Part shown: positions 16,419 through 26,688 of the stretch, piece after piece
Layout: the number at the start of each line of letters is the position of its first letter
Position numbering within the stretch: position 1 is the first letter of the stretch
Source of the DNA: Lachnospiraceae bacterium
Lineage (GTDB): Bacteria; Bacillota; Clostridia; Lachnospirales; Lachnospiraceae
Assembly: GCA_009774585.1 (NCBI GenBank)
Contig: VSOA01000001.1
Span: 15,318-79,317, forward strand
Direction of reading: 5' to 3'
Length of the DNA: 64,000 bases
The notes under the pieces: generated by a model
Told to the model about the DNA's origin: nothing
The model's database searches: none
The model's input: only the letters and a program-made list of their open reading frames with translations
Made by a program: the position numbers and the translations under genes

Positions 16419-17834
16419 ATGAATAAACACACACGAAACCCCTATCTTCCCTCATGGGAATACATTCCTGACGGGGAACCCTATTTGTTTGACGGAAGAG
16501 TTTATGTCTATGGTTCTCATGACTTCTTCAGAGGAAATGCCTACTGTCTGGGAGATTATGTCTGTTGGTCGGCGCCGGAAGATGATTTGGGTGACTGGCG
16601 TTATGAAGGCGTCATCTACAGAAAAACTCAGGATCCGCTCAATCCCGATGCATCCATGTGTCTCTATGCGCCCGATGTGACGAAGGGACCGGATGGCAGA
16701 TATTATCTGTACTATGTACTGGATAAAGTATCCGTGGTATCCGTGGCAGTCTGTGATACGCCTGCGGGACAGTATGAATTCTATGGATACGTGCATTATC
16801 CCGATGGGAGCCGGCTGGGTGAAAGAGAAGGTGATGAACCGCAGTTTGACCCGGGTGTGTTGACGGAAGGAGATGCAACTTATCTTTATACCGGGTTCTG
16901 TGCAGTTGGTGATACTTCACGAACCGGGCACAAGGGCGTAAAGCTTGCAGCGGATATGCTGACTATCATGGAAGGTCCTGTAAATATCGCTCCCAGCGAG
17001 CCTTACAGCAAAGGCAGCAGTTTTGAAGGACATGAGGTTTTTGAAGCCCCTTCTATCAGGAAGAGAGGGGACACCTATTACTTTATTTATTCTTCTGTTG
17101 CAATGCATGAGCTTTGCTATGCCACCAGTAAATCTCCGCTTAAAGATTTTGTGTACGGCGGCGTGATCATTAGCAATAACGATCTGCATATCGACTCTTA
17201 CAAGCCGGCGGATCAGCCCATGTATTACGGCGGCAACAACCACGGAAGCATTATTCAGATTAAGGATAAATGGTATATTTTCTACCACAGACATACAGAC
17301 GGCACGAATTTCAGCCGCCAAGGCTGTATCGAGGAAATTACCTTCCGCGAAGATGGCAGTATCATTCAGGCGGAGATGACTTCAAGCGGCGCAAGCAATA
17401 CGCCTTTTGAAGGAAAGGGTACTTTTGAGGGATACCTTGCGTGTCAGCTTTTTGCGAAGGATATTGCGTTCACCACCGGAGCGCCCGGAGAATTTATGGA
17501 TGACCGTTTTCCGAGAATCACGCAGGACGGCAAGGATGGGGACGAATATCCCGGCTATGTGGGCAATATCCGTGACGGCGCGCACTGTGGTTTCCGCTAT
17601 TTCGACTGCAGAGACGTAAAGAGCATCACCGTTCGTGTGAGGGGATATTGTAGTGGTAATATCTGCGTGAAGACCAAATGGGACGGCGAAATCTTAGGTA
17701 GAATTCCCGTTGGATTTACAAATGTTTGGAAGGATTACAAAGCGGATATTGCAATTCCCGACGGTGTACAGTCCATCTACTTCATGTATGAGGGACATGG
17801 CGCGGCCAACCTGGCATCCTTTACTTTAGAGTAA
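16419..17834 (+). CDS. family 43 glycoside hydrolase
   Basis: 471 aa from ATG 16419 (AAAGAGG at 8 bp; GTG 16398 in frame is less likely). Five-bladed propeller of GH43, acting typically on beta-xylosides or alpha-L-arabinofuranosides. The N-terminal PDGEPYLFDGRVYVYGSHD, the blade-2 APDVTKGPDGRYYLYY (pKa-modulating Asp) and VFEAPSIRKRGDTYYFIYS (catalytic acid Glu) are typical. The C-terminal about 150 residues form a beta-sandwich like CBM6. No signal peptide, so cytoplasmic. It has its own strong promoter and a terminator, so it is a separate unit at the left end of the glycan locus. The exact substrate is not readable; arabinose or xylose side groups of plant glycans fit. Confidence 0.85.
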   Translation: MNKHTRNPYLPSWEYIPDGEPYLFDGRVYVYGSHDFFRGNAYCLGDYVCWSAPEDDLGDWRYEGVIYRKTQDPLNPDASMCLYAPDVTKGPDGRYYLYYVLDKVSVVSVAVCDTPAGQYEFYGYVHYPDGSRLGEREGDEPQFDPGVLTEGDATYLYTGFCAVGDTSRTGHKGVKLAADMLTIMEGPVNIAPSEPYSKGSSFEGHEVFEAPSIRKRGDTYYFIYSSVAMHELCYATSKSPLKDFVYGGVIISNNDLHIDSYKPADQPMYYGGNNHGSIIQIKDKWYIFYHRHTDGTNFSRQGCIEEITFREDGSIIQAEMTSSGASNTPFEGKGTFEGYLACQLFAKDIAFTTGAPGEFMDDRFPRITQDGKDGDEYPGYVGNIRDGAHCGFRYFDCRDVKSITVRVRGYCSGNICVKTKWDGEILGRIPVGFTNVWKDYKADIAIPDGVQSIYFMYEGHGAANLASFTLE

Positions 17835-17873
17835 GCGGCATTTTGGATAAACTGTAGATAAATTTGACACAGG

Positions 17874-17903
17874 ACGATACCATGTAAAATCGGTGTCGTT
17901 TTT
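17874..17903 (+). terminator. rho-independent terminator after GH43
   Basis: ACGATACC (17874-17881) pairs with GGTGTCGT (17892-17899, one G-U), 10-nt loop, followed by TTTTT. It ends the GH43 transcript before the first GH95 gene. Confidence 0.75.
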
Positions 17904-17975
17904 GTGTATAGAGAACAAACGATATATTTCGATCTTCCCTGACGGGAGTTGAGATAGGAAAGCAGAGGAGTAAAT

Positions 17976-20207
17976 ATGAAACTATGGTATGATAAACCGG
18001 CATGTTTCTGGCATGAGGCCCTGCCAGTCGGAAACGGTAGAATAGGTGGTATGGTACACGGCGGTATCGAAAGAGAATTGATTCAGTTAAATGAGGACAG
18101 CATTTGGAGTGGGAAACATTTAAACCGCAACAATCCGGATGCAAAGGAGAATCTTCCTGTGATTCGCAAGCTGATTCGGGAAGGCAGGGTGGAAGAAGCG
18201 CAGCAGCTTGCTATGTATGCGCTCTCCGGCACACCCAATTCCCAGCGTTCCTATCAGACGGCGGGTGAATGCTATCTTCAGATGCACCATGGGAATGAAG
18301 TGCAGGACTACAGAAGAGAATTGGAACTTACGACAGGTGTCTCCAGTGTATCCTATACGGCGCAGGGCGTGCGTTATCTGCGCGAGACTTATGTATCATA
18401 TCCGGAGAACTGCATGGTGATGGTGCTGAAGACGGCAGACGGAGCACCCTTTTCCTTTGATTGTCTTCTGGGACGTTGTCATAATGCCACGGATGAAGTA
18501 GAAAAGGTGGATGATCATACGATTTGCTTTGCGGTGGATGGCGGGCAAGGCGGTATTTCTTTTGCCGTGGCGCTTGGCACTAAGACCGTGGGCGGCTCCG
18601 TGCGTGTCATTGGTGAACACTTACTTGTAAGGGAGGTGAAGGAGGCGTATCTCTATCTGGATATTGAGACGAGTTTCCGGGAAACGGATTATCGAGAAGC
18701 TTGTTTAGACAGAATCAGAGCGGCGGCTGCGAAGGAAGAAGCGGATATCCGTGCTGCGCACAAGGAAGATTTCGGCGCTATTTTCGGCAGGCTTGCGCTT
18801 TCCTTTGAATTGACGGATGCGACCCTTGAGCAGATTCCGACGGATGAGCGGCTGCGAAGAGTGCAGGCGGGCGAGAGGGATATGGGATTGATGGAGCTGT
18901 ATTTTCAGTACGGCAGATATCTGCTGATGTCTTCGAGCAGGAAGGGAAGTCTTCCCGCTAATCTACAAGGTATCTGGAACGACAAGCTTTATCCTGTGTG
19001 GGAGAGCAAGTTCACCATCAATATCAATACGGAGATGAATTACTGGATTGCGGGAAGCGGGAACTTAAGCGAATGTCAGCTACCGCTCTTTGATCTGCTT
19101 GAACGAGTAAAGGAGAACGGTAAGGAGACAGCACAGAAAATGTACGGCTGCAGAGGGAGCGTAGCCCATCACAATACGGATTTGTACGGAGATACGGCGC
19201 CTCAGGATCATTGTATCACGTCCACATTCTGGGTGATGGGGGAGGCATGGTTAGCCACTCACATCTGGGAGCATTATCTGTATACGGGAGATGCAGCGTT
19301 CCTGCGCGAGCATTTTGATGTGTTGGAGCAGTGTGTGACCTTCTACTATGACTTCCTGATTGAGGGCGAAGAAGGAAATCTGGTGACTTCACCATCTATG
19401 TCGCCGGAGAATACTTATGAAAGGACGGATGGGACATACGGGGTGCTCTGTGAGAGCGCAGTGATGGATACGGAGATTCTGATGGAACTCTTCAACTGCT
19501 ACATCAACGCCTGCAGGGTGCTGGCACTTGACGAAGAGAAGGCCAAGAAAGCTGCTCGCGTGATGGCACGTTTTCCGAAACTGAAAATCGGTAGATACGG
19601 ACAGCTTATGGAGTGGATGGAGGATTATGCGGAACCGGAACCGGGACACCGGCATATATCTCATGTGTACGGTGTGTATCCGGGTAGTTCCATCTCCTAT
19701 GAGAAGACGGGTGAACTGATGGAGGCGGCGAAAGTGACGCTTGAGAGGCGTCTGGCAAACGGCGGCGGTCATACCGGTTGGTCGCGGGCGTGGATCATCG
19801 GCTTATGGGCACGTTTTAAGGAGGGCAGGAAGGCTTACGAGAATCTGCAGGCTATCCTTTCCATGGGTACTTATCCCAATCTGATGGACAACCATCCGCT
19901 TGGCGAGCATGATTATGTGTTCCAGATAGACGGCAATCTCGGCGCATCAGCGGCTGTGCTTGAAATGCTCGCTTACAGCAGACCGGACAGACTGGAACTT
20001 TTACCTGCAGTGACGACTGAGACGGCGGGCGGGCGTTTAAGCGGCATGGGTCTTCGAAGCGGTGGAACCTTGGATATGGAGTGGAAGGACGGCAAGGTGC
20101 TGTGGTATCGCATCATACCCGGGCGTGACACAAAGCTGGAGATTTGTGCAAACGGTAAAACGGAAGAAGTGAAGCTGCAGGCTGGGGTAGAATATTGCAG
20201 TAAATAA
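17976..20207 (+). CDS. family 95 glycoside hydrolase (alpha-L-fucosidase type), copy 1
   Basis: 743 aa, ATG after AGAGGAGTAAAT. GH95 enzymes are inverting and remove terminal alpha-1,2-linked L-fucose (some act on alpha-L-galactose). Seen here: N-terminal beta domain with LPVGNGRIGGMV and LNEDSIWSG; (alpha/alpha)6 barrel with NLQGIWND, NININTEMNYW, the catalytic Glu region SPENTY, HISHVYGVYPG, and the base-activating Asp in QIDGNLGASAA. No signal peptide. It differs from the second GH95 copy at 26746 in the barrel (MNYWIAGSGNLSE against MNYWPTEICNLS), so the two probably differ in substrate detail. It is followed by the membrane AraC regulator. Confidence 0.9.
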   Translation: MKLWYDKPACFWHEALPVGNGRIGGMVHGGIERELIQLNEDSIWSGKHLNRNNPDAKENLPVIRKLIREGRVEEAQQLAMYALSGTPNSQRSYQTAGECYLQMHHGNEVQDYRRELELTTGVSSVSYTAQGVRYLRETYVSYPENCMVMVLKTADGAPFSFDCLLGRCHNATDEVEKVDDHTICFAVDGGQGGISFAVALGTKTVGGSVRVIGEHLLVREVKEAYLYLDIETSFRETDYREACLDRIRAAAAKEEADIRAAHKEDFGAIFGRLALSFELTDATLEQIPTDERLRRVQAGERDMGLMELYFQYGRYLLMSSSRKGSLPANLQGIWNDKLYPVWESKFTININTEMNYWIAGSGNLSECQLPLFDLLERVKENGKETAQKMYGCRGSVAHHNTDLYGDTAPQDHCITSTFWVMGEAWLATHIWEHYLYTGDAAFLREHFDVLEQCVTFYYDFLIEGEEGNLVTSPSMSPENTYERTDGTYGVLCESAVMDTEILMELFNCYINACRVLALDEEKAKKAARVMARFPKLKIGRYGQLMEWMEDYAEPEPGHRHISHVYGVYPGSSISYEKTGELMEAAKVTLERRLANGGGHTGWSRAWIIGLWARFKEGRKAYENLQAILSMGTYPNLMDNHPLGEHDYVFQIDGNLGASAAVLEMLAYSRPDRLELLPAVTTETAGGRLSGMGLRSGGTLDMEWKDGKVLWYRIIPGRDTKLEICANGKTEEVKLQAGVEYCSK

Positions 20208-20304
20208 GGACCGGATTTCCTACAAAGGCGTTTGCATGGTGTAGATGAGAATATATTGTAAGGGACAGTGCATATGAACCGCGTGCTGACCGGGAGGAGA
20301 ATAA

Positions 20305-22665
20305 ATGAAGAAATGGAAGATTCCGGAAATAAAACGTGGGGTGGTAAAACAGGATAAGATATTTTGGTACTATTTGTTGACTTATCTTGTGGTGCTGTTT
20401 ATTCCCATGTTGATTTGTTGTTTTTACTATATCCATATGCTGACCCTGATTGCCGAGGATGATATCAAGGCAAAGGAGAGCGAGCTTTCCCATGCCGCAG
20501 TGCTGGTAGATAACATGTTGGACGAGTTCGAGCATCTGGGAAACTCCATCGCTACCAACTTATACGTCAATGGATTCCGCACAAAGACGGAAGTATTTGA
20601 CTATCCCAATACATATCGGGTGTATGAATTATGCGCCTCGCTGCCGGATTTGTACCAGACGAACCAGTCGATCTTTGAATACTTCATTTTCTTTGACCAA
20701 AGCGAGATGGTTATCGGTAAAAATGTAGCGTATACTTATGAGGAATTTTACAATATGTATATGCATGCGGATAAATATGCAAGCTACGAAGATTGGTATA
20801 CCTATATGAAAGAGGAGACAGTGCTTTACGGGCTTTCTCCTATGGAAACATATTTTTATGCAAAAAGTGAAACGGAAAAATATTTGAATCTGTGTTATTA
20901 TGAGAGACCGTTAATGTTGATGAGCACGGAACCAAGAAGTAAGATTCAAATATATATGAAAGAATCCGCGTTGGAAGAGATGTTGCCAGTGCCGGTGGAG
21001 CACGGGATTTGCTTCATAGAAGATTTAAACGGACAGATGCTTTATTTCCGGCAGGATGGCTCTGAAGAATCATGGCAGCAGGAGAGGATCTTGGATTTGA
21101 GGCGGCAGGTGCGGGAAAGACAGAAGGGAGACCGGCAGCAAATCCAATTTGATGGAGAAAAATATGAGGTCGTGAAATATGTTTCCGACCGTTCCGGACT
21201 TGTGTACTATGAATTACTGCCGCAGGATGTGGTGCTGGGAAGAGTATTTTCCAGTTTGTTGATATCCGGCGTATTTATTCTGGCGGGAGCAGTGGTGGGC
21301 GTGCTGCTCAGCTATCATATGTCGGTGCGAAGCGTAACCCCCATCAATGATATACTGAGTCATGTATCTAGGAGCGCGGAACGTTTTGAAGGACATCAGT
21401 CGGTTTTTTCCAGCTTAAAGACGACGTTTAATTACCTTGCAGCCACCAATACCAAACTGGCGGATGCCATTGAAAGCCAGCGTCCTTATCTGCGCAATGC
21501 TTTTATGAACCGTCTCATATATGGGGATTTCAAGACGGATGGCGAGGCGGAAAAAATCGCGGAGCATGTAGGATTCGACTGGAAAGAGAAGGTGTTCGGC
21601 GTTGTGCTGTTCCGATTTCATCTGTTTACCGGCGATGTAAGGGAAGAGGATATGAAATTAATGTGTTCCTGTATCCTATCCCTGATGGAAGTGATCAAAA
21701 AGGAGATTCCTGACAGCCTGTACACCAGTTTAGGCGAGGAGCAGGTGGTACTGCTTCTGGGCGTTGCGAAAGAACGGGAAAGCCTGTTCAAAGAAGAGAT
21801 AGAGGAGATTACCCTGCGTATCCGGGAAAAGATTTCATTCAGTATCGCAGAGAAGCTTTTTGCCTATGGAGGCAATCGGGTAGAGACTCTGGAGCAGGTG
21901 TACGAATCCTACCAGAACGCATCTTATATGATTTTTGATGAAAATGACCAGATTGAGAATGCGATTATCTGGTATCAGGAGAGTACCTTGGATGTGCCTA
22001 AGTATCCGCCGCAGGATTTTTCCGTGCGGCTTGGGTATTTTGTGACGGCCGGAGACAGCAAGGGGCTGCATGATGCATTTGAAGATATTATAAAGAAATA
22101 TATCATAGAGAATAATCTTCCCGTATATCTGCAGCAGATGTTATTGAATGAACTGCAGGCGGCGCTTTTTCGCATCATTGGTCGTATGGGAATGGGAGAA
22201 GAGGAAGAGAGAAGCTATTATGCGCAATTGGAAGAGAGTCATAACGCGCCCTTGATCGCGCAGATTACCGGCACCCTGAATCTTTACAGACAGGTGTGCG
22301 AATATGTGAACAGCCAGAAGCAGCGGGGGATGTTTGATATGAATTCTTCAGCGGTAACGGCATATATTGACACCAATTTCGGTGATCCGGAATTGTGTCT
22401 GGCTTCTGTGGCGTCGCATTTCAAATTAAGCGAAGGATATTTGTCCCAAATGTTTAAGAAGACTTACGGAACGAATTTTTCCACGTATGTGGAGACGGTC
22501 AGGGTGGACAAGGCAAAGGATTTTCTGATGAATACGACTTTGCCCGTCAGCGAAATTTCGGAATTGGTGGGCTATCTTGCGCAAAATACTTTTGGCAGAG
22601 CTTTCAAGAGAGTGACGGGGCTTAGTCCTTCGGATTATAGAAAAAAGAAACATGTATCAACTTAG
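20305..22665 (+). CDS. membrane-bound AraC-family regulator
   Basis: 786 aa, ATG after GGGAGGAGAATAA. Membrane segments at about residues 24-46 and 313-337 enclose an extracellular sensor of about 265 residues; a cytoplasmic region follows, ending in an AraC-type double HTH (about 685-786; LCLASVASHFKLSEGYLSQMFKK and LSPSDYRKKK). This architecture (YesN/YtdP-like) is typical of Firmicutes regulators sitting beside LplABC-type sugar transporters, and senses extracellular sugar or binding protein. It is followed by a strong terminator and then the transporter operon, which is its likely target. Confidence 0.9.
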   Translation: MKKWKIPEIKRGVVKQDKIFWYYLLTYLVVLFIPMLICCFYYIHMLTLIAEDDIKAKESELSHAAVLVDNMLDEFEHLGNSIATNLYVNGFRTKTEVFDYPNTYRVYELCASLPDLYQTNQSIFEYFIFFDQSEMVIGKNVAYTYEEFYNMYMHADKYASYEDWYTYMKEETVLYGLSPMETYFYAKSETEKYLNLCYYERPLMLMSTEPRSKIQIYMKESALEEMLPVPVEHGICFIEDLNGQMLYFRQDGSEESWQQERILDLRRQVRERQKGDRQQIQFDGEKYEVVKYVSDRSGLVYYELLPQDVVLGRVFSSLLISGVFILAGAVVGVLLSYHMSVRSVTPINDILSHVSRSAERFEGHQSVFSSLKTTFNYLAATNTKLADAIESQRPYLRNAFMNRLIYGDFKTDGEAEKIAEHVGFDWKEKVFGVVLFRFHLFTGDVREEDMKLMCSCILSLMEVIKKEIPDSLYTSLGEEQVVLLLGVAKERESLFKEEIEEITLRIREKISFSIAEKLFAYGGNRVETLEQVYESYQNASYMIFDENDQIENAIIWYQESTLDVPKYPPQDFSVRLGYFVTAGDSKGLHDAFEDIIKKYIIENNLPVYLQQMLLNELQAALFRIIGRMGMGEEEERSYYAQLEESHNAPLIAQITGTLNLYRQVCEYVNSQKQRGMFDMNSSAVTAYIDTNFGDPELCLASVASHFKLSEGYLSQMFKKTYGTNFSTYVETVRVDKAKDFLMNTTLPVSEISELVGYLAQNTFGRAFKRVTGLSPSDYRKKKHVST

Positions 22666-22694
22666 GTAAGCCTGACGATACGGGTCATCAGATT

Positions 22695-22733
22695 GTAGAC
22701 AATCATTTGTTGCGGTGATTGTCTACTTTTTTT
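22695..22733 (+). terminator. rho-independent terminator after the AraC regulator
   Basis: GTAGACAATCA (22695-22705) pairs perfectly with TGATTGTCTAC (22716-22726), 10-nt loop, followed by seven T. The following 190 bp up to 22922 hold the start region of the transporter operon; I see no consensus promoter there, in keeping with activator-dependent expression. Confidence 0.9.
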
Positions 22734-22922
22734 GCCTTTAAATTTCATATGAAATATGCACAAACAAGGAAAGGCAGTTCGTGCTGTGGTCTGCAGAAAG
22801 CCCATAAATACGGGATTTCTTAAATTTTGTATAGTGGCACAAGAAGAATTGTAGAATGACTTTTCGCTGGAAAAATGCTATCGTGAGCGCAACGAAACAA
22901 AATAAAGCGAAGGAGGTACGAA

Positions 22923-23873
22923 GTGAAAACTAAAGTGAAGACGAGGCAAAAAGGAAAGCGGGAAACTTTCGGTCATTATTTTAAAGCCCATTGGCAGTTG
23001 TACGCGATGATTGCTTTTCCGATGATTATGCTGGCAGTGTTCTCCTATGCACCTATGTATGGTATCCTGCTGGCGTTCAAAAACTACCGGATTGTGGACG
23101 GTATCTGGGGAAGTCCATGGGCGGCGCATTTCGGAATGGATAATTTCATACGATTTTTTAATAATTATAATTTTGGGGAGAGTTTAAGAAATACTTTGGT
23201 GATTTCTCTCTACACCCTTGTTGTTAATACACCCTGCGCCATTATTCTGGCATTGTCTTTGAACTATGCCAAGAATATGAAATTTAGGAAGTTTGTACAA
23301 ATGGTAACTTATTCGCCGTACTTTATTTCCACCATTGTATTCGTGGGAATTTTGAATGCGATATTCGATACCCGCGTGGGAGCCATCGGAAGTTTTGTCT
23401 ATGAGAATATGGGAGTTAATGTTCTTGGTACGCCGGAAATTTTCTCTTCTTTATATGTATGGAGCGGCGTTTGGCAGACGGTAGGTTACGGTTCCATCAT
23501 CTATATCGCTGCGCTTGCAGGTGTGGATATGGAACAGCACGAAGCGGCGATCATTGACGGTGCGACCCTGCTTCAGAGAATACGCTATGTGGATTTGCCG
23601 GCGATCATGCCTACTGCAGTAATCATGTTGATCTTGGAGACAGGACGAATCCTGAATATGGGTTATGAGAAGATTCTTGCGATGCAGAATCAGAACAATA
23701 TGTCTATGTCGGAGGTTATCCCGACTTATGCGTTTAAGGTTTCTTTGGTATCTAACTTCCCGGATTATTCGTATGCGACGGCAATCGGTTTGTTTCAGTC
23801 AGTGGTAGGATTGATACTTATCCTTCTTTCCAATAAGATCGCGAAGAAGCTGACCGGTGACGGATTCATTTAA
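22923..23873 (+). CDS. ABC sugar transporter permease, LplB type
   Basis: 316 aa from GTG 22923, with GAAGGAGG at 7 bp. Six membrane segments starting at about residues 25-45 (YAMIAFPMIMLAVFSYAPMYG). The inner-membrane EAA loop is EAAIIDGATLLQRIRYVDLP at about residues 202-221. It matches the LplB/YteP branch of binding-protein-dependent oligosaccharide importers. The partner permease and binding protein follow directly. No ATPase gene is in the operon, as is usual for this class, where a shared MsmX-type ATPase encoded elsewhere energises import. Confidence 0.93.
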   Translation: MKTKVKTRQKGKRETFGHYFKAHWQLYAMIAFPMIMLAVFSYAPMYGILLAFKNYRIVDGIWGSPWAAHFGMDNFIRFFNNYNFGESLRNTLVISLYTLVVNTPCAIILALSLNYAKNMKFRKFVQMVTYSPYFISTIVFVGILNAIFDTRVGAIGSFVYENMGVNVLGTPEIFSSLYVWSGVWQTVGYGSIIYIAALAGVDMEQHEAAIIDGATLLQRIRYVDLPAIMPTAVIMLILETGRILNMGYEKILAMQNQNNMSMSEVIPTYAFKVSLVSNFPDYSYATAIGLFQSVVGLILILLSNKIAKKLTGDGFI

Positions 23874-23887
23874 GGAGGTAGGGAAGA

Positions 23888-24778
23888 ATGAAAAACAAGA
23901 AGATTACACAGGATAAGGTGGTCTATTTTGTCAATTATATATTACTGACCTTACTTATGATTATCGTATTGTACCCGCTTATCTATGTGGTCAGTTGTTC
24001 CTTCAGTTCCGGGGAAGCGCTGATGGCAGGGCGAGTGAAATTTTTACCGGTAGAACCGACTTTACTCAGTTATAAGACAGTATTCAATTACGGCGATATT
24101 TGGATAGGGTATTTGAATTCTATTATTTATACTCTGATTGGAACCGTCATCAGTATCGTGCTTACGCTTCTTGCGGCATATCCGCTTTCCAGAAGTGACT
24201 TTCGCGGCGGCAATGTGCTGATGAAGCTGTTCTTGTTCACCATGATGTTCAACGGTGGTCTGGTTCCTACTTATTTGCTGGTCCGCAATCTCGGTCTGAT
24301 TGATACGATCTGGGCGGTAGTGCTGCCAACGGCGGTAAATGCTTACAATATCATAGTGGCGAGAACTTTCTTCCGCCAGACGATTTCCAAGGATTTGCAG
24401 GAGGCGGCGGAACTGGACGGCTGTTCCGATTTCATGTTCTTTGTAAAGATTGTCATTCCACTGTCCATGTCCATTATTGCAGTGCTTTGCCTGTGGGTAG
24501 TGATTGCGCTTTGGAACGGATATTTCTATCCGTTGATTTATATCAACTCTCAGGAGAAATATCCACTGCAACTGATTCTTCGAAGAATCCTGCTGATGTC
24601 TCAGGTGGATTTCGGTAATTCCGCAGTGGATCCGAAAGTGGTAATGGAGAACCAGTATTTAAGCCAGATGCTCAGATACGGAACGATTATCATAAGTAGT
24701 TTACCGCTGCTGCTCATCTATCCTTTTGTGCAGAAACATTTTGTCAAGGGCGTTATGATTGGCTCCGTCAAGGGTTAA
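23888..24778 (+). CDS. ABC sugar transporter permease, LplC/YtcP type
   Basis: 296 aa, ATG after AAGGAGGTAGGGAAGA, 14 bp after the first permease. Six membrane segments; the EAA loop is QEAAELDGCSDFMFFVKIVI at about residues 176-195. N-terminal FVNYILLTLLMIIVLYPLIYV and C-terminal FVKGVMIGSVKG are hallmarks of the LplC/YtcP family. Forms the membrane channel with the upstream permease. Confidence 0.93.
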   Translation: MKNKKITQDKVVYFVNYILLTLLMIIVLYPLIYVVSCSFSSGEALMAGRVKFLPVEPTLLSYKTVFNYGDIWIGYLNSIIYTLIGTVISIVLTLLAAYPLSRSDFRGGNVLMKLFLFTMMFNGGLVPTYLLVRNLGLIDTIWAVVLPTAVNAYNIIVARTFFRQTISKDLQEAAELDGCSDFMFFVKIVIPLSMSIIAVLCLWVVIALWNGYFYPLIYINSQEKYPLQLILRRILLMSQVDFGNSAVDPKVVMENQYLSQMLRYGTIIISSLPLLLIYPFVQKHFVKGVMIGSVKG

Positions 24779-24852
24779 GCGGACGTAACTGATACTTATG
24801 TATAAACCGGGGACCCCGTTGTTTATAAAAATGATTTTAAGGAGGAAAAAAA

Positions 24853-26646
24853 ATGAGAAAGAAAATCTTATTGGGAAAGAAACTGATTTCATCCGCAGTC
24901 GTACTGGCACTCGGAGTTTCTCTCCTGACAGGCTGTGGCAACACGGCGGGAAGTGCAGGCGCGGGAGAGGGCGCTACAGATGGTGGTGCAGCGGCAAACG
25001 GCGATGCCTTCGCATTCGAATCCGTAAGCGATGTTACCTTTCCACTGAAAGAGAAGCTGACAATTGACGTATTCGTTTACGCATCTCTGACAGGAGGTGG
25101 TACTTATCAGGACAATTATGTAACCGACTGGATTGAGGAGAAGACAAACATTCATTTGAATTTTGTTTACGATGTAGACGGCGATGATGCGAAGACGAAG
25201 CTGAATCTGGTGATGACTGATCCTAAGAATCTGCCGGATTTATTTCTGGCAACCGGTTGGACGAAGACCGAACTTCAGAATTATGGTCAGCAGGGCTTGA
25301 TCATTCCCATGAACGACCTGCTGGAAGATGCTCCTAACTGGAATGCAATGAATGAAGAGAGTCCTATGAGAAGGGCAGACCTTACCATGTCCGATGGTAA
25401 TATCTATACCTACGGCGACAACAACGAGTGTTTCCATTGCCGCTATCAGAACAGAATGTACATCTATATGCCTTGGGTTGAAGCATTGAACGACGGCCAT
25501 ATTCCCGAGACCACGGATGAACTGTATGAGTATCTGAAGAAGGTGAAAACCGAAGATCCTAACGGCAACGGCATTGCCGATGAAGTTCCCATGACCGGTT
25601 ATATTGGCGGTTGGGCTTCCGATCCTACGGTGTGGATGATCAACTCTTTTATACAGTGCAATAATCCCTTGAACAACACCAATCCTACTGTTGCGGCAGG
25701 TCTTGTCGTAAACGATGGCAAAGTGGAGTTTTCCGTGATGAAGGAAGAGTACAGAGATGCGCTTCGCTATATCAACAAGCTGTATTCAGAAGGACTTTTG
25801 GATCCTCAGACCTTTACACAGGATAATACGCAGTTTGCTGCAACGCTGAAGAACGAGGAACATCTGGTGGCTGTTTATCCTGCAGGCGGTCCTCAGACTG
25901 ACGATGAATTCTGGGCAAATAAGGACGGCGAGTGGCAGAACTGGGAGGTATTCGCGCCCGTAGAAGGTCCCGGAGGCGTAAGACTTTGTGCAAAGGGTAT
26001 TGACAACTATTTCGGTATGGGTATCGGCAGCATTTCTTCTACCTGCGAATATCCTGTCATCGTAACGGCTCTCTTGGACTTCCTTGCAAGTGCGGAAGCT
26101 AACAACGTACAGTCCTTTGGCCCGGAAGGCCTTGGCTGGAGATATACCAGCGAGGGAACGTCACTTGCAGGCGGTACTCCTACGGTTGAGAAACTGATTA
26201 TTCCTGAAGATTATGACTGGCTTGGAAATGGTTACGCAAAGGATTACTCCGGCGAAAACGGCAAGCATTATCGTTGGGCATCTGATGCGTCTGTAAGGTG
26301 GTCTTCTGCAAGAGCGCGTGGCGAGTTGATGATTCCGGATCCGGATCATGATACAGAGTTCTATCTGCAGCAGGCAGGTGAAAAGTATCAGCCTTACGAA
26401 CCGGCGATGGAGACTCTGGTTCCAAACCTTGTATTTGAAGGTTCTGACGCACAGCTTATCAGTGAAGCAACCTTGCAGATCGGAGGTTATGTCAATCAGG
26501 CGCTGGTACAGTTTGTCACGGGCGATCTTGATATCGAAGACCAGTGGGAAGAGTATCTTAGCACGTTGGAGAAGATGGGTGTGCAGCAGTACATCGATAC
26601 CTATCAAAAGTACTATGACGCTTATATGGAAAATGCGGTAAAATAA
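24853..26646 (+). CDS. extracellular sugar-binding lipoprotein, LplA type
   Basis: 597 aa, ATG after AAGGAGGAAAAAAA. Type II signal peptide with lipobox LLTGC (Cys near residue 26), then a low-complexity Gly/Ala linker. The long (about 600 aa) cluster of binding proteins with LplA/YtcQ members fits. Aromatic-rich regions (WINSF, YRYTS and similar) suit oligosaccharide stacking, and a DPNGNGIADEVPM block matches the Ca-binding loop of this group. Third gene of the import operon, 75 bp after the permease. A strong stem-loop follows the stop and may protect the upstream mRNA. Confidence 0.92.
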   Translation: MRKKILLGKKLISSAVVLALGVSLLTGCGNTAGSAGAGEGATDGGAAANGDAFAFESVSDVTFPLKEKLTIDVFVYASLTGGGTYQDNYVTDWIEEKTNIHLNFVYDVDGDDAKTKLNLVMTDPKNLPDLFLATGWTKTELQNYGQQGLIIPMNDLLEDAPNWNAMNEESPMRRADLTMSDGNIYTYGDNNECFHCRYQNRMYIYMPWVEALNDGHIPETTDELYEYLKKVKTEDPNGNGIADEVPMTGYIGGWASDPTVWMINSFIQCNNPLNNTNPTVAAGLVVNDGKVEFSVMKEEYRDALRYINKLYSEGLLDPQTFTQDNTQFAATLKNEEHLVAVYPAGGPQTDDEFWANKDGEWQNWEVFAPVEGPGGVRLCAKGIDNYFGMGIGSISSTCEYPVIVTALLDFLASAEANNVQSFGPEGLGWRYTSEGTSLAGGTPTVEKLIIPEDYDWLGNGYAKDYSGENGKHYRWASDASVRWSSARARGELMIPDPDHDTEFYLQQAGEKYQPYEPAMETLVPNLVFEGSDAQLISEATLQIGGYVNQALVQFVTGDLDIEDQWEEYLSTLEKMGVQQYIDTYQKYYDAYMENAVK

Positions 26647-26688
26647 GGAAAGATGCTGCGATAATGAAATAGATAAGTTCGTTCTTTC

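Noticed and set aside
17864..17890. Promoter TTGACA with TAAAAT before GH95 copy 1
   Set aside because: Spacer is only 15 bp and the -10 falls within the terminator hairpin of the previous gene.
22740..22922. Sigma-A promoter of the transporter operon
   Set aside because: Only weak TTGTAT and TAGAAT matches with 19-bp spacing or worse; not strong enough to list.
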